In this document: positions 51,794 through 60,291 of the stretch, piece by piece | Numbering within the stretch: the first letter of the stretch is position 1 | Layout: each line of letters starts with the position of its first letter | Program-made: the position numbers and the translations under genes | Origin: an uncultured Flavobacteriaceae bacterium | GTDB lineage: Bacteria; Bacteroidota; Bacteroidia; Flavobacteriales; Flavobacteriaceae | Direction: 5' to 3' | Assembly (NCBI GenBank): GCA_947502495.1 | Contig: CANNAC010000008.1 | Location: 91,342 to 155,341 of the forward strand | Length of the DNA: 64,000 bases | Notes under the pieces: generated by a model | Database searches by the model: none | The model's input: the letters and a program-made list of their open reading frames with translations, nothing else | Told to the model about the DNA's origin: nothing

Positions 51794-52702
51794 ATGTTTG
51801 GTAAAAAGAAAAACAAACCACAAATAGACCAAGAGCAATTACAACTGATACAAAATGCGCAACGCAGAATAAAACAGAAAAAACGCTTTTATTCTCATGC
51901 CATCGTATTTGCAATTTTTGGTTTAATATTATACACTTTTAATGTTGGTTTACAATTAGCAGATGAATTTACGCTAGCAACACTTCCATGGTCTGTTGTA
52001 ATCATTGCGGTTTGGTTTGTGCTATTATTTTGGCATTTTTTAAATGTGTTTTTGTTTCAAACTTTTATGGGAAAAGAATGGGAAGAAAAACAGCTAGAAA
52101 AACTGGTAAGCAAGCAACAAGCACGTATTGAAAAATTAAAAATAAATCTTAAAAAAGAAGCGCCACATATTGCAGAAACAGAAATTTACAATGAAGATTT
52201 AGCAGCTAAAAAACAAGTATTAACTATTATTGTTGCTGCTGGAGAAAACGATGCTATTGGTAAAGACAATAAACTTATTTGGCATTTACGTGACGATTTA
52301 GTGCGCTTTAAAGCACTTACTTCTGGACACCATATCATCATGGGAAGAAAAACGTTTGAAAGCTTCCCAAAACCATTGCCAAACAGAACGCATGTTGTAA
52401 TATCTAGGCAAGCAGATTATCAAGTACCAGCAGGTGTTCTTGTAGTAAACTCTTTAGAAAAAGCAATTGCAATCTCTAAAAGCGATAGCAATCCTTTTAT
52501 TATTGGTGGTGGCGAAATTTACAAACAAGCCATGCCTTTAGTGGATAAGATTGAAATTACTCGTGTTCATGAAGAGTTTGAAGCAGATACTTTCTTTCCA
52601 AAAATAGATCCTAAAATCTGGAAAAAAATCAACGACAAATATCATGTAAAAGATGAAAACCATAAGTATGAGTTTTCGTTTTTGACTTATGAGAAGAAAT
52701 AA
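51794..52702 (+). CDS. folA: 2TM domain fused to dihydrofolate reductase
   Basis: 302 residues. Residues about 20-100 are a 2TM domain with membrane segments at about 32-53 and 64-88, flanked by basic stretches; the DHFR domain spans about 138-302: LTIIVAAGENDAIGKDNKLIWHLRDDLVRFK, IIMGRKTFESFPKPLPNRTHVVISR, FIIGGGEIYKQAMPL, and DTFFPKIDP. It reduces dihydrofolate to tetrahydrofolate. Related genes in this family usually appear as two adjacent genes; here they are one reading frame, so the enzyme would be held at the inner membrane. Together with thyA upstream it completes the dTMP cycle. Confidence 0.92.
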   Translation: MFGKKKNKPQIDQEQLQLIQNAQRRIKQKKRFYSHAIVFAIFGLILYTFNVGLQLADEFTLATLPWSVVIIAVWFVLLFWHFLNVFLFQTFMGKEWEEKQLEKLVSKQQARIEKLKINLKKEAPHIAETEIYNEDLAAKKQVLTIIVAAGENDAIGKDNKLIWHLRDDLVRFKALTSGHHIIMGRKTFESFPKPLPNRTHVVISRQADYQVPAGVLVVNSLEKAIAISKSDSNPFIIGGGEIYKQAMPLVDKIEITRVHEEFEADTFFPKIDPKIWKKINDKYHVKDENHKYEFSFLTYEKK

Positions 52703-52747
52703 TTCACATTCACTTCCTTTTAATTAGTTATACCCTTTGTACAAAAG

Positions 52748-53203
52748 ATGATTGAAAAGCTTCAGAATACCGATATAGAAATATCTAAAAAAATACGTTC
52801 TGTTTTTCAATCGTCGTATAAAATAGAAGCCGAATTATTAAACGCAGTCGATTTTCCTCCTTTAAAAAGAACGCTTGAAAACTTTGTAAATAGTAGCACA
52901 GCATTTTTCGGATATATAAAAACCAAAGAACTAGCAGGCGTAATTGAAATTAATCATACCAAGGATTTTACTTCGATTAATAGCTTAGTGGTCGATCCAA
53001 ACTTTTTTAGGCAAGGAGTTGCTAGAAAATTAATGGAATTTGTTTTTAACACTTTTGATTCTAATCTTTTTCTTGTAGAAACCGGACTAGAAAACGGACC
53101 AGCAATCGCTCTATATGAAAAATTTGGGTTTAAAGAAGTCAAACAATGGGATACGGATCACGGCGTTAGAAAAATAAAAATGGAGCATAAACGAGGTAAC
53201 TAA
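52748..53203 (+). CDS. GNAT family N-acetyltransferase
   Basis: 151 residues. The GNAT core is clear: VVDPNFFRQGVARKLMEFVF, the acetyl-CoA pyrophosphate-binding loop (Q/R-x-x-G-x-G/A, here RQGVAR), and ENGPAIALYEKFGFKEVK. No signal peptide; cytoplasmic. The acceptor (protein terminus, small amine or antibiotic) is unknown. It follows the DHFR fusion after 45 bases on the same strand. Confidence 0.88.
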   Translation: MIEKLQNTDIEISKKIRSVFQSSYKIEAELLNAVDFPPLKRTLENFVNSSTAFFGYIKTKELAGVIEINHTKDFTSINSLVVDPNFFRQGVARKLMEFVFNTFDSNLFLVETGLENGPAIALYEKFGFKEVKQWDTDHGVRKIKMEHKRGN

Positions 53204-53340
53204 TCGATACCTATTTAATGTTGTATTGGTGCTAACTTTTCCGGTAGCACACGCAAAGTCTATACCAATTCCCTCCCAGAATCTTTAATCAGCTTCCACA
53301 AAGCAAACCGAATCTACTTTTAGTCTTTATTTAACAAGTA

Positions 53341-53377
53341 AAACATACCGACTAGTATTTTTTTGATATACCTTTGT
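53341..53377 (+). promoter_or_regulatory. TetR operator and promoter, copy 1
   Basis: AAACATACCGACTAGTATTTTT (53341-53362) is a one-mismatch version of the perfect palindrome at 53998-54019. TACCTTTG (53370-53377) is a -7 box immediately after it, and the gene ATG at 53381 is 3 bases later, so the mRNA is nearly leaderless. The operator overlaps the -33 region, which fits autorepression. Confidence 0.65.
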
Positions 53378-53380
53378 AGT

Positions 53381-53983
53381 ATGCAACAGGAATTAAAATC
53401 GGAACTGACAAGACAAAACATTCTAAACGAATCGTTTAAGCTGTTTTATGAAAACGGTTTTAAAACTACGAGTGTAGATAAAATAATGAAAGCGACCAAA
53501 CTTACTAAAGGCGCTTTTTATCACCACTACAAAAACAAAAAGGAACTTGGTCTTGCCGTAATTAGTTTAAAACTAGAAAAAAGAGTTTGTGAAGGAATGA
53601 TTCTTCCTTTATATAAAACTGGTAATGCCTTAGAAATTTTAGAAGACACTTTTGTAGAACGCTTAAAGTCTTTTCCTGTATATGATAAGCAACACGGTTG
53701 CCCAATGAATAATTTTATAAATGAAATTGGAGATCTCGAAATTGCATATCAAATGGCTTTACGAAGTATTATTGAAGAGTGGAAAACAGCATTAATAAAC
53801 CTAATAGATCGCGGTAAAACGGAAAAAACAATTAATGAAAGCATCTCTAGTACTGCAGTAGCTGTTTATCTCATTAGTGCTTTTGAAGGTATTCGCGGTA
53901 TTAGAAAACTATATGATAACGATGCCATTTTGGATGAATATATAGTAGGCCTTTCCTTATACTTAAAACAAATAAAAATTTAA
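53381..53983 (+). CDS. TetR/AcrR family repressor
   Basis: 200 residues from the ATG at 53381; a TTG at 53363 lies in the operator and is rejected. The TetR-N domain is typical: LTRQNILNESFKLFYENGFKTTSVDKIMKATKLTKGAFYHHYKNKKELG. The C-terminal part includes GCPMNNFINEIG, as in TetR subgroups of Bacteroidota. The same operator is present before this gene and before 54036, so it probably represses itself and the haloacid dehalogenase/SDR genes until an unknown ligand binds. Confidence 0.9.
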   Translation: MQQELKSELTRQNILNESFKLFYENGFKTTSVDKIMKATKLTKGAFYHHYKNKKELGLAVISLKLEKRVCEGMILPLYKTGNALEILEDTFVERLKSFPVYDKQHGCPMNNFINEIGDLEIAYQMALRSIIEEWKTALINLIDRGKTEKTINESISSTAVAVYLISAFEGIRGIRKLYDNDAILDEYIVGLSLYLKQIKI

Positions 53984-53997
53984 TTTTTTTTATCTAA

Positions 53998-54019
53998 AAA
54001 CATACCTATTAGTATGTTT
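53998..54019 (+). promoter_or_regulatory. TetR operator, copy 2
   Basis: AAACATAC-CTATTA-GTATGTTT, perfect 8-base arms, 17 bases before the start of the haloacid dehalogenase gene. Compare copy 1 at 53341-53362. Confidence 0.7.
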
Positions 54020-54035
54020 TAAAAACTAATATATA

Positions 54036-54836
54036 ATGAAAAACGAAAAAAACAATAGAAGAGACTTTTTAAAAAAGGCAGCACTAGTAGGTTTAGCCGC
54101 TCCGCATTTAGCTTTTAATACTACTTCCACGGAACCTATAAAAAAAGAAACTAGCAACATACGACCTAAAGTATTATTCTTTGACGTAAACGAAACCTTA
54201 CTAGACCTTACTGCAATGAAAGACAGTGTTGGTAAAGTTCTAGGGAACAGAAGTGATTTATTACCGCTATGGTTTACAACCATGCTGCAATACTCGCTAG
54301 TTTCGACAGTAGGAAGACAATACAACGATTTTGGAATTATTGGTGCCGCAGCATTACAAATGGTCGCTTCCAATCACGGCATTAACTTATCAGAAACAGA
54401 TGCAAAAGAAGCTATTTTAGGTCCGATACGATCTCTACCTGCACATCCAGAAGTAAAAGCCGCCCTTCAAAATTTAAAAGATGCGGGCTATAAACTAGTA
54501 TCCTTTACCAATTCTTCTAACAAAGGCGTACAAACTCAATTTGAAAATGCTGGATTAATTGATTTCTTTGATGACCGTTTAAGTATCGAAGACATCGGTA
54601 AATTCAAACCACATACTGATGCTTACGATTGGGCAGCGCGAAAAATGGGTGTTGCACCTAATGAGTGCTTGCTAATCGCAGCGCATGGTTGGGATATTGC
54701 AGGTGCACTTTGGGCAAATTGGAGAGCTGCTTTTATTAGCCGACCAGGAGCGCAATTATATCCTTTAGCTGAAAAGCCAGAAATTGTTGCATCCAATTTA
54801 ACAGAGATTGCAAATAAATTGATAGCTTTAAAATAA
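54036..54836 (+). CDS. Haloacid dehalogenase, type II, with Tat-like signal
   Basis: 266 residues. It begins MKNEKNNRRDFLKKAALVGL, a twin-arginine-type export signal (R8, R9) with hydrophobic core. The HAD domain then gives VLFFDVNETLLDL with nucleophile D50, VSFTNSSNKG and KPHTDAYDWAARKMG, the L-2-haloacid dehalogenase pattern. It would cleave the carbon-halogen bond of short 2-haloacids in the periplasm, an unusual site for the family. It is preceded by TetR operator copy 2 and followed by an SDR gene. Confidence 0.88.
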   Translation: MKNEKNNRRDFLKKAALVGLAAPHLAFNTTSTEPIKKETSNIRPKVLFFDVNETLLDLTAMKDSVGKVLGNRSDLLPLWFTTMLQYSLVSTVGRQYNDFGIIGAAALQMVASNHGINLSETDAKEAILGPIRSLPAHPEVKAALQNLKDAGYKLVSFTNSSNKGVQTQFENAGLIDFFDDRLSIEDIGKFKPHTDAYDWAARKMGVAPNECLLIAAHGWDIAGALWANWRAAFISRPGAQLYPLAEKPEIVASNLTEIANKLIALK

Positions 54837-54870
54837 ATTGTAAATCCACTAACACTTAAACTATAAACAC

Positions 54871-55605
54871 ATGAAACTAGATAGCAAAGTAGTAATAGTA
54901 ACAGGTTCCTCTAAAGGAATAGGAAAAGAAATCGCAACGCTTTTAGCTGAAAATGGAGCAAAAGTAGTTGTAAATCATTCCAATAGTGAAGCAGAAGCTA
55001 ATGCTACTGTAGCTGCTATTTTAAAAAGTGGAGGTTCCGCTATTTCTGTACAAGCAGATGTAAGTAAAAAACAAGAGGTTACTGCGCTATTTGACCAAGC
55101 TATAGCTGCATTTGGTAAAGTAGATGTATTAATAAATAATGCAGGTATTATGATTTCTAAAGAATTAAAAGATAATACCGAAGCCGATTTTACTAAACAA
55201 TTTAATGTCAACGTAAAAGGTGTTTTTAACACGCTACAGGAAGCTAGCAGTAAATTAGCAGACAACGGAAACATAATCAACATATCTTCTAGTACCGTAA
55301 AATTAATGTTTCCTACTTATGCATTATATTCTGCAACCAAAGCTGCTGTAGAACAAATGACACGTGTATTTTCTAAAGAAATAGGAAGAGGAATATCTGT
55401 AAATGCACTGGCTCCTGGAGCAACAGAAACCGAATTATTCCTAAAAGGAAAATCCCAAGAATTTATAGATAAACTTAGCAGCATGAATGCTTTCAATCGC
55501 CTTGCAAAACCAATTGATATTGCTAAAGTGGCTTTATTTTTAGCAAGTGACGATTCCAAATGGATTTCGGGTCAAGTAATTGGAGCTAATGGAGCACTGG
55601 TATAA
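54871..55605 (+). CDS. SDR family NAD(P)-dependent oxidoreductase
   Basis: 244 residues. Classical short-chain dehydrogenase: cofactor motif TGSSKGIG (11-18), NNAG (89-92), catalytic S140, Y153 and K157 (YALYSATKAA). It oxidises or reduces a small alcohol or ketone; the substrate is unknown. It lies 34 bases after the haloacid dehalogenase on the same strand and probably shares its TetR control. Confidence 0.92.
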   Translation: MKLDSKVVIVTGSSKGIGKEIATLLAENGAKVVVNHSNSEAEANATVAAILKSGGSAISVQADVSKKQEVTALFDQAIAAFGKVDVLINNAGIMISKELKDNTEADFTKQFNVNVKGVFNTLQEASSKLADNGNIINISSSTVKLMFPTYALYSATKAAVEQMTRVFSKEIGRGISVNALAPGATETELFLKGKSQEFIDKLSSMNAFNRLAKPIDIAKVALFLASDDSKWISGQVIGANGALV

Positions 55606-55659
55606 TTCAAAACTCTAAAATCTTTAATTCGCTATCGCAATTTTTCATAAATTCGCAGT

Positions 55660-57216
55660 ATGATTAAAGACATCCAACTTCGTGTTTCCTTAAAGGAAGA
55701 AGAAATACCAAATATCCTATTAAAGAAAGCTTCCAAGAACTTAGGCATTCCTTATGGCGATATTTCAGGAATTAAAGTATTACGCAAATCCATTGATGCA
55801 CGTAAAGCTAAAATCATCTTTAATTATAAAGTTGCTGTTTATATAAAAGAACCGGTTCCTCAAAATTCAGAATATACTTTTGAATACAAAGATGTTTCTA
55901 ATGCAAAACCGATTCATATTATTGGTTTTGGTCCTGCAGGAATGTATGCCGCTTTGCGTTGTATTGAATTAGGCTTTAAACCAATTGTTTTAGAACGCGG
56001 AAAAAATGTGCAAGACAGACGTCGCGATTTAAAAGCGATTAACCAAGATCATTTTGTAAACGAAGATTCTAATTATTGCTTTGGTGAAGGTGGCGCAGGA
56101 ACGTATAGTGACGGGAAACTATACACGCGTAGTTTAAAGCGTGGTGATGTAAGACGTATTTTTGAAAACCTTGTTTTTCATGGTGCAACCGATCAGATTT
56201 TAGTAGATGCTCATCCACATATTGGAACCAATAAGCTTCCTAAAGTAGTTACTAATATTAGAGAAACCATTTTAAAGTTTGGTGGCGAAATTCATTTTGA
56301 TTCTCGTGTCACCGATTTTGTTATAAAAAACAATGCCGTTCAAGCCATTCAATTACAAAATGGTAACGAGCTCACTGCAAATCGCGTGATCTTGGCTACG
56401 GGGCATTCGGCTCGTGATATTTACTATTTATTGCACAAAAAGGAAATCGCTTTACAAGCAAAATCTTTTGCAATGGGCGTTCGTGTAGAGCATCCACAAC
56501 ATATTATAGATTCTATTCAATACCATTGTGAAGGTACGCGTAACGAGTTACTTCCTGCGGCTGCATACAGTTTGGTACATCAGGTAAATGACCGAGGCGT
56601 ATATTCTTTTTGTATGTGTCCTGGCGGATTTATAGTTCCTGCAGCTACCGCTAATGGCGAAGTAGTTGTAAATGGCATGTCGCCTTCTAAACGAAATAAC
56701 GAGTTTGCAAATTCGGGTATTGTTGTCGAAATTAACGTGGATAAAGATTTACCTAAATATGAAAAATTTGGTGTTTTAAAAGGATTAGAATACCAAAAGG
56801 ATTTTGAAAAACTAGCCTTTAATGCTGGCGGAAGAAGTCAAGCTGCTCCCGCACAACGTTTAACCGATTTTGTAGAAGGAAATTTATCTGCAAGTTTAAA
56901 TCCAACTTCCTATCAACCAGGACTGCATTCGGCACCATTACATTCTTTATTTCCTAAATTTATAGGAAGTAGATTACGTCAAGGTTTTAAAGCTTTCGGA
57001 TCTAAAATGAATGGTTTCTATACTGCGGAAGCCAATATTATTGGTGTGGAGTCTAGAACTTCATCTCCTGTAAATATTCCAAGAAACGAAAACTTAGAGC
57101 ATCCAGAAATTATCGGACTTTTCCCTTGTGGTGAAGGTGGTGGTTATGCTGGTGGAATTGTTTCTGCTGCAATGGATGGAGAACGCTGTGCAGAATCTGC
57201 CATTGTTGGTTTGTAA
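55660..57216 (+). CDS. FAD-dependent oxidoreductase (COG2509 type)
   Basis: 518 residues. N-terminal ~85 residues precede the FAD motif IIGFGPAGMYAALRCIELGF; then CFGEGGAGTYSDGKLYTRSLKRGD, ILATGHSARDIYYLLHKK and the C-terminal GLFPCGEGGGYAGGIVSAAMDGERCAE, all hallmarks of this uncharacterised dehydrogenase family. The cofactor is FAD with NAD(P)H or another donor; substrate unknown. Likely transcribed from its own region 55606-55659. Confidence 0.88.
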   Translation: MIKDIQLRVSLKEEEIPNILLKKASKNLGIPYGDISGIKVLRKSIDARKAKIIFNYKVAVYIKEPVPQNSEYTFEYKDVSNAKPIHIIGFGPAGMYAALRCIELGFKPIVLERGKNVQDRRRDLKAINQDHFVNEDSNYCFGEGGAGTYSDGKLYTRSLKRGDVRRIFENLVFHGATDQILVDAHPHIGTNKLPKVVTNIRETILKFGGEIHFDSRVTDFVIKNNAVQAIQLQNGNELTANRVILATGHSARDIYYLLHKKEIALQAKSFAMGVRVEHPQHIIDSIQYHCEGTRNELLPAAAYSLVHQVNDRGVYSFCMCPGGFIVPAATANGEVVVNGMSPSKRNNEFANSGIVVEINVDKDLPKYEKFGVLKGLEYQKDFEKLAFNAGGRSQAAPAQRLTDFVEGNLSASLNPTSYQPGLHSAPLHSLFPKFIGSRLRQGFKAFGSKMNGFYTAEANIIGVESRTSSPVNIPRNENLEHPEIIGLFPCGEGGGYAGGIVSAAMDGERCAESAIVGL

Positions 57217-57389
57217 ATTCAGAATAAAATCGTTGCACTTAAAGAAACAAGAATAAAGACAAGTAATGTGGATATACGGTCTTCATTTTCAAAATCACTA
57301 AAAAGAAAAGTCTTAATTCTATTATCTAAAAGCGAAGCGCTCTAGCTTCTAAAAAAAAAACTTATTTTTGCAACTCAAAATAAAAACAA

Positions 57390-58283
57390 ATGAACGCATA
57401 TATATTTCCAGGTCAAGGCGCACAATTCTCAGGAATGGGTTTAGACCTTTACGAAAACTCTCCAGAAGCACAACATTTATTTGAAGATGCGAATGCCATT
57501 TTAGGATTCAACATTACAGATATTATGTTTGAAGGTACTGCAGAAGCTTTAAAAGAAACCAAAGTAACACAACCTGCTATCTTTTTACACTCTGTAATTT
57601 TAGCTAAAACATTAGGAGAAAGCTTTAAACCGGATATGGTTGCCGGGCATTCTTTAGGTGAATTTTCTGCGCTAGTTGCTGCAGGAGCTTTAACTTTTGA
57701 AGACGGATTACGCTTAGTATCTAAACGTGCTTTAGCCATGCAAAAAGCTTGTGAAATACAACCAAGTACTATGGCTGCTGTTTTAGGTTTAGAAGATAAA
57801 GTGGTAGAAGATATTTGTGCAAAAACGGAAGGTATTGTAGTTGCTGCAAATTATAACTGTCCGGGGCAATTAGTAATCTCTGGTGAGATAGATGCCATTA
57901 ACCGTGCTTGTGAAGCGATGAAAGAAGCTGGAGCAAGACGTGCTTTAGTGCTTCCTGTTGGTGGTGCATTTCACTCGCCAATGATGGAACCTGCAAGAGA
58001 AGAATTAGCGGCTGCCATAGAAAACACAACGTTTAGCAAACCAAATTGCCCAATTTATCAAAACGTTACGGCAAGTGCTACAATGGATGAAGAAGAAATA
58101 AAAAAGAATTTAATATCACAACTTACCGCTCCTGTACGTTGGACACAATCGGTACAACAAATGATTGTGGATGGTGCCACCTTATTTACAGAAGTAGGAC
58201 CAGGAAAAGTGTTACAAGGATTGGTTAAAAAAATTAATAGAGAAGCGCAAACAGCTACTGCAACTATAGAAACTGAAGCTTAA
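57390..58283 (+). CDS. fabD: Malonyl-CoA:ACP transacylase
   Basis: 297 residues. FabD motifs: FPGQGAQFSGMG, GHSLGEFSALVAAGAL with S88, QKACEIQPSTMAAVLG, and VGGAFHSPMM with the catalytic His. It loads malonyl groups on acyl carrier protein to start fatty-acid synthesis. A -7-like TATTTTTG lies just before it. Its stop overlaps the lspA start by one base, so they are cotranscribed. Confidence 0.96.
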   Translation: MNAYIFPGQGAQFSGMGLDLYENSPEAQHLFEDANAILGFNITDIMFEGTAEALKETKVTQPAIFLHSVILAKTLGESFKPDMVAGHSLGEFSALVAAGALTFEDGLRLVSKRALAMQKACEIQPSTMAAVLGLEDKVVEDICAKTEGIVVAANYNCPGQLVISGEIDAINRACEAMKEAGARRALVLPVGGAFHSPMMEPAREELAAAIENTTFSKPNCPIYQNVTASATMDEEEIKKNLISQLTAPVRWTQSVQQMIVDGATLFTEVGPGKVLQGLVKKINREAQTATATIETEA

Positions 58284-58762
58284 TGAAACGTTCTTTATTT
58301 ATTGCATTTTTAATTATTTTTAATATTATTATTGACCAAGTTTCTAAAATTTGGACACGCGCAAATGTTGTAAAAGGAAGTAAATCTGAAATTATTGGAG
58401 ACTATCTTACTTTACACAATGTAGAAAACTCTGGTGCTTTTCTAGGAATGGGAAGTGATCTAAACCCCACGATGCGTGCTATATTTTTACTTATTATCCC
58501 AGTATCTGTAATGGGCTATGTTTTATTTCTTCTTTTTAGAAATAAAGATTTAGACCAACTTTCTATACTAGGTTTTTGCTGCATTTTAGGTGGTGGAATG
58601 GCTAATATTTACGACAGGTTCATGTATGGCTCTGTAACCGACATGTTTCATATAGATCTTGGTGGTGTTTTTAGAACCGGAATTTTTAACGTTGCAGATA
58701 TGTCTGTAATGCTCGGTTTAGGATTACTTATTCTTGGTAATTTTAAAAAGAAAAAAGCATAA
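58283..58762 (+). CDS. lspA: Signal peptidase II (lipoprotein)
   Basis: 159 residues, four membrane segments. Catalytic aspartates lie in GGGMANIYDRFMYGSVTDMFHI and FNVADMSVMLG. It removes the signal peptide from diacylglyceryl-modified prolipoproteins at the inner membrane. Starts on the last base of fabD. Confidence 0.95.
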   Translation: MKRSLFIAFLIIFNIIIDQVSKIWTRANVVKGSKSEIIGDYLTLHNVENSGAFLGMGSDLNPTMRAIFLLIIPVSVMGYVLFLLFRNKDLDQLSILGFCCILGGGMANIYDRFMYGSVTDMFHIDLGGVFRTGIFNVADMSVMLGLGLLILGNFKKKKA

Positions 58763-58773
58763 ACATTAACACA

Positions 58774-58810
58774 TAAAAAAAGCCTCGAATTATTTCGAGG
58801 CTTTTTTTTA
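58774..58810. terminator. Bidirectional intrinsic terminator
   Basis: AGCCTCGAA (58781-58789) and TTCGAGGCT (58794-58802), flanked by A-run and T-run, between convergent genes. Confidence 0.85.
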
Positions 58811-58999
58811 TTTACTTAGTACACATTCTTCACAGTCTTTTACTTTTCCATAATACGTTTCTCTGTATTTGTGTAGTGTTTTAATAGGAATACCAAGTAG
58901 TTGCTTTTTAATATACGTTACTTTGGCACTAACTCGTCCCATTTTGGGAGCGAATCTGTTTTCTTGTCTTGTCTGACGCTTTACTGCAATCCATTTCAT
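58808..58999 (-). CDS. Small conserved hypothetical protein
   Basis: 63 residues from the ATG at 58999 (MKWIAVKRQTRQENRFAPKMG); a frame open to 59047 upstream adds a hydrophobic stretch that I do not trust. Basic, with a C-terminal CEEC-type pair (DCEECVLSK). No family I recognise. It has its own terminator side at 58774-58810. Could be a small nucleic-acid-binding or metal-binding protein, but nothing proves it. Confidence 0.45.
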   Translation of the reverse strand: MKWIAVKRQTRQENRFAPKMGRVSAKVTYIKKQLLGIPIKTLHKYRETYYGKVKDCEECVLSK

Positions 59000-59161
59000 T
59001 GTTTTATCATTTTCATTAACTACAAAGAAAACAAGAATATACACCAATCCCGAATCTACAATACTAAAATATTGTTAATCAGCTAATTAATAAAAATCAC
59101 ACACCTATCGGTACAATCTATTGCGTATTTGATAATAGAACAGCAAATGCATTATGATATT

Positions 59162-60181
59162 TTAAACGGCATTTAGACTTTTTTGCCATTGCCAAGACGA
59201 TAGAATAGCGTCTTCTAAATTATATTGTGCTTTCCAACCTAGAACTTCATTTGCTTTTGTGGTGTCTGCATAAGCAGAGACAACATCTCCAGAACGCCTA
59301 TTTACTATTTTATAGTTTAGTTTCTGATTCGTAACTTTTTCAAAAGCTTGAATAACCTCTAAAACGGAACTTCCTGTCCCTGTTCCTAAATTAAAGACTT
59401 CAAAATTAGAAGTATTCTTATTCTTTAACAAACGTTGTAAAGCAATAACATGTGCTTTTGCAACATCTACAACATGAATATAATCTCTTATACACGTTCC
59501 ATCTATAGTTGGATAATCATCCCCAAAAACAGAAAGCTCCTCCCGTATTCCAGCAGCTGTTTGCATGATATAAGGAATTAAATTTTGTGGAACACCTATT
59601 GGTAGCTCGCCAATTATAGCACTTTCATGCGCTCCTATGGGATTGAAATAGCGCAAGGAAATGGCTTTTATTTTAGCATTTACCTTGCACGTATCTTGTA
59701 TAATCTCTTCTCCTATTTGCTTGGTGTTTCCATAAGGAGATTCAGCCATTTTAATTGGCGCCCCTTCTGTAATTGGCATAACGTCTGCTTGCGCATAAAC
59801 CGTACAAGAAGAACTAAAAATAAAATTAGAAACATTTAATTTTTCTAACTCTTGCAATACATAAACAAGTGTATTAATATTATTTTCATAATACAGTAAT
59901 GGTTTTTCTACACTCTCGCCTACTGCTTTACTAGCTGCAAAATGTATTACACCTTGTATGTCTTGATGTTGTTTAAAAAATGTTTGTACTTGTACTTTAT
60001 CTTTTAAATCTAACTTTTCAAAAATTGGTGTTTTACCCGATATCGCAACGATTCCTTTTAAAACATCTAAAGAGGAATTGGATAGATTATCTATAATCAC
60101 CACTTGGTATCCTTCATTTTGAAGTTCTACTACCGTATGTGAACCTATAAAACCTAAACCTCCTGTGACTAGTACTTTCAT
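59162..60181 (-). CDS. galE: UDP-glucose 4-epimerase
   Basis: 339 residues. NAD-binding motif VTGGLGFIGSHTVVELQ (5-21), the SSSCTVYA segment and the catalytic YGNTK (in SPYGNTKQIGEE), plus FNLGTGTGSSVLEVI. It interconverts UDP-glucose and UDP-galactose for surface polysaccharide. It follows the DegT aminotransferase gene on the same strand across repeat copy C, pointing to polysaccharide or LPS sugar work with waaA nearby. Confidence 0.95.
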   Translation of the reverse strand: MKVLVTGGLGFIGSHTVVELQNEGYQVVIIDNLSNSSLDVLKGIVAISGKTPIFEKLDLKDKVQVQTFFKQHQDIQGVIHFAASKAVGESVEKPLLYYENNINTLVYVLQELEKLNVSNFIFSSSCTVYAQADVMPITEGAPIKMAESPYGNTKQIGEEIIQDTCKVNAKIKAISLRYFNPIGAHESAIIGELPIGVPQNLIPYIMQTAAGIREELSVFGDDYPTIDGTCIRDYIHVVDVAKAHVIALQRLLKNKNTSNFEVFNLGTGTGSSVLEVIQAFEKVTNQKLNYKIVNRRSGDVVSAYADTTKANEVLGWKAQYNLEDAILSSWQWQKSLNAV

Positions 60182-60193
60182 TGGCTAATATAT

Positions 60194-60291
60194 GCGTTAA
60201 GGATGGAAACGTTATCCTTTTTTTGCTTGCCTATATGGCAAAAAAAGATTTAAGTGTACAGCCTGCCCCTTGCGGGAACGCTCTAATTATT
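60194..60291 (+). repeat. Interspersed repeat, copy C (short form)
   Basis: GCGTTAAGGATGG, ATCCTTTTTTT, AAAAAAAGAT, ACAGCCTGCCCC and GGGAACGCTCTAATTATT match copies A (9399) and B (17843). The variable middle is much shorter here, 98 bases in total. The end overlaps the stop codon of the DegT gene. Confidence 0.7.

Noticed and set aside
59048..59161. Possible gene or terminator between the small hypothetical gene and galE
   Set aside because: AT-rich, no open frame with similarity and no clear hairpin.
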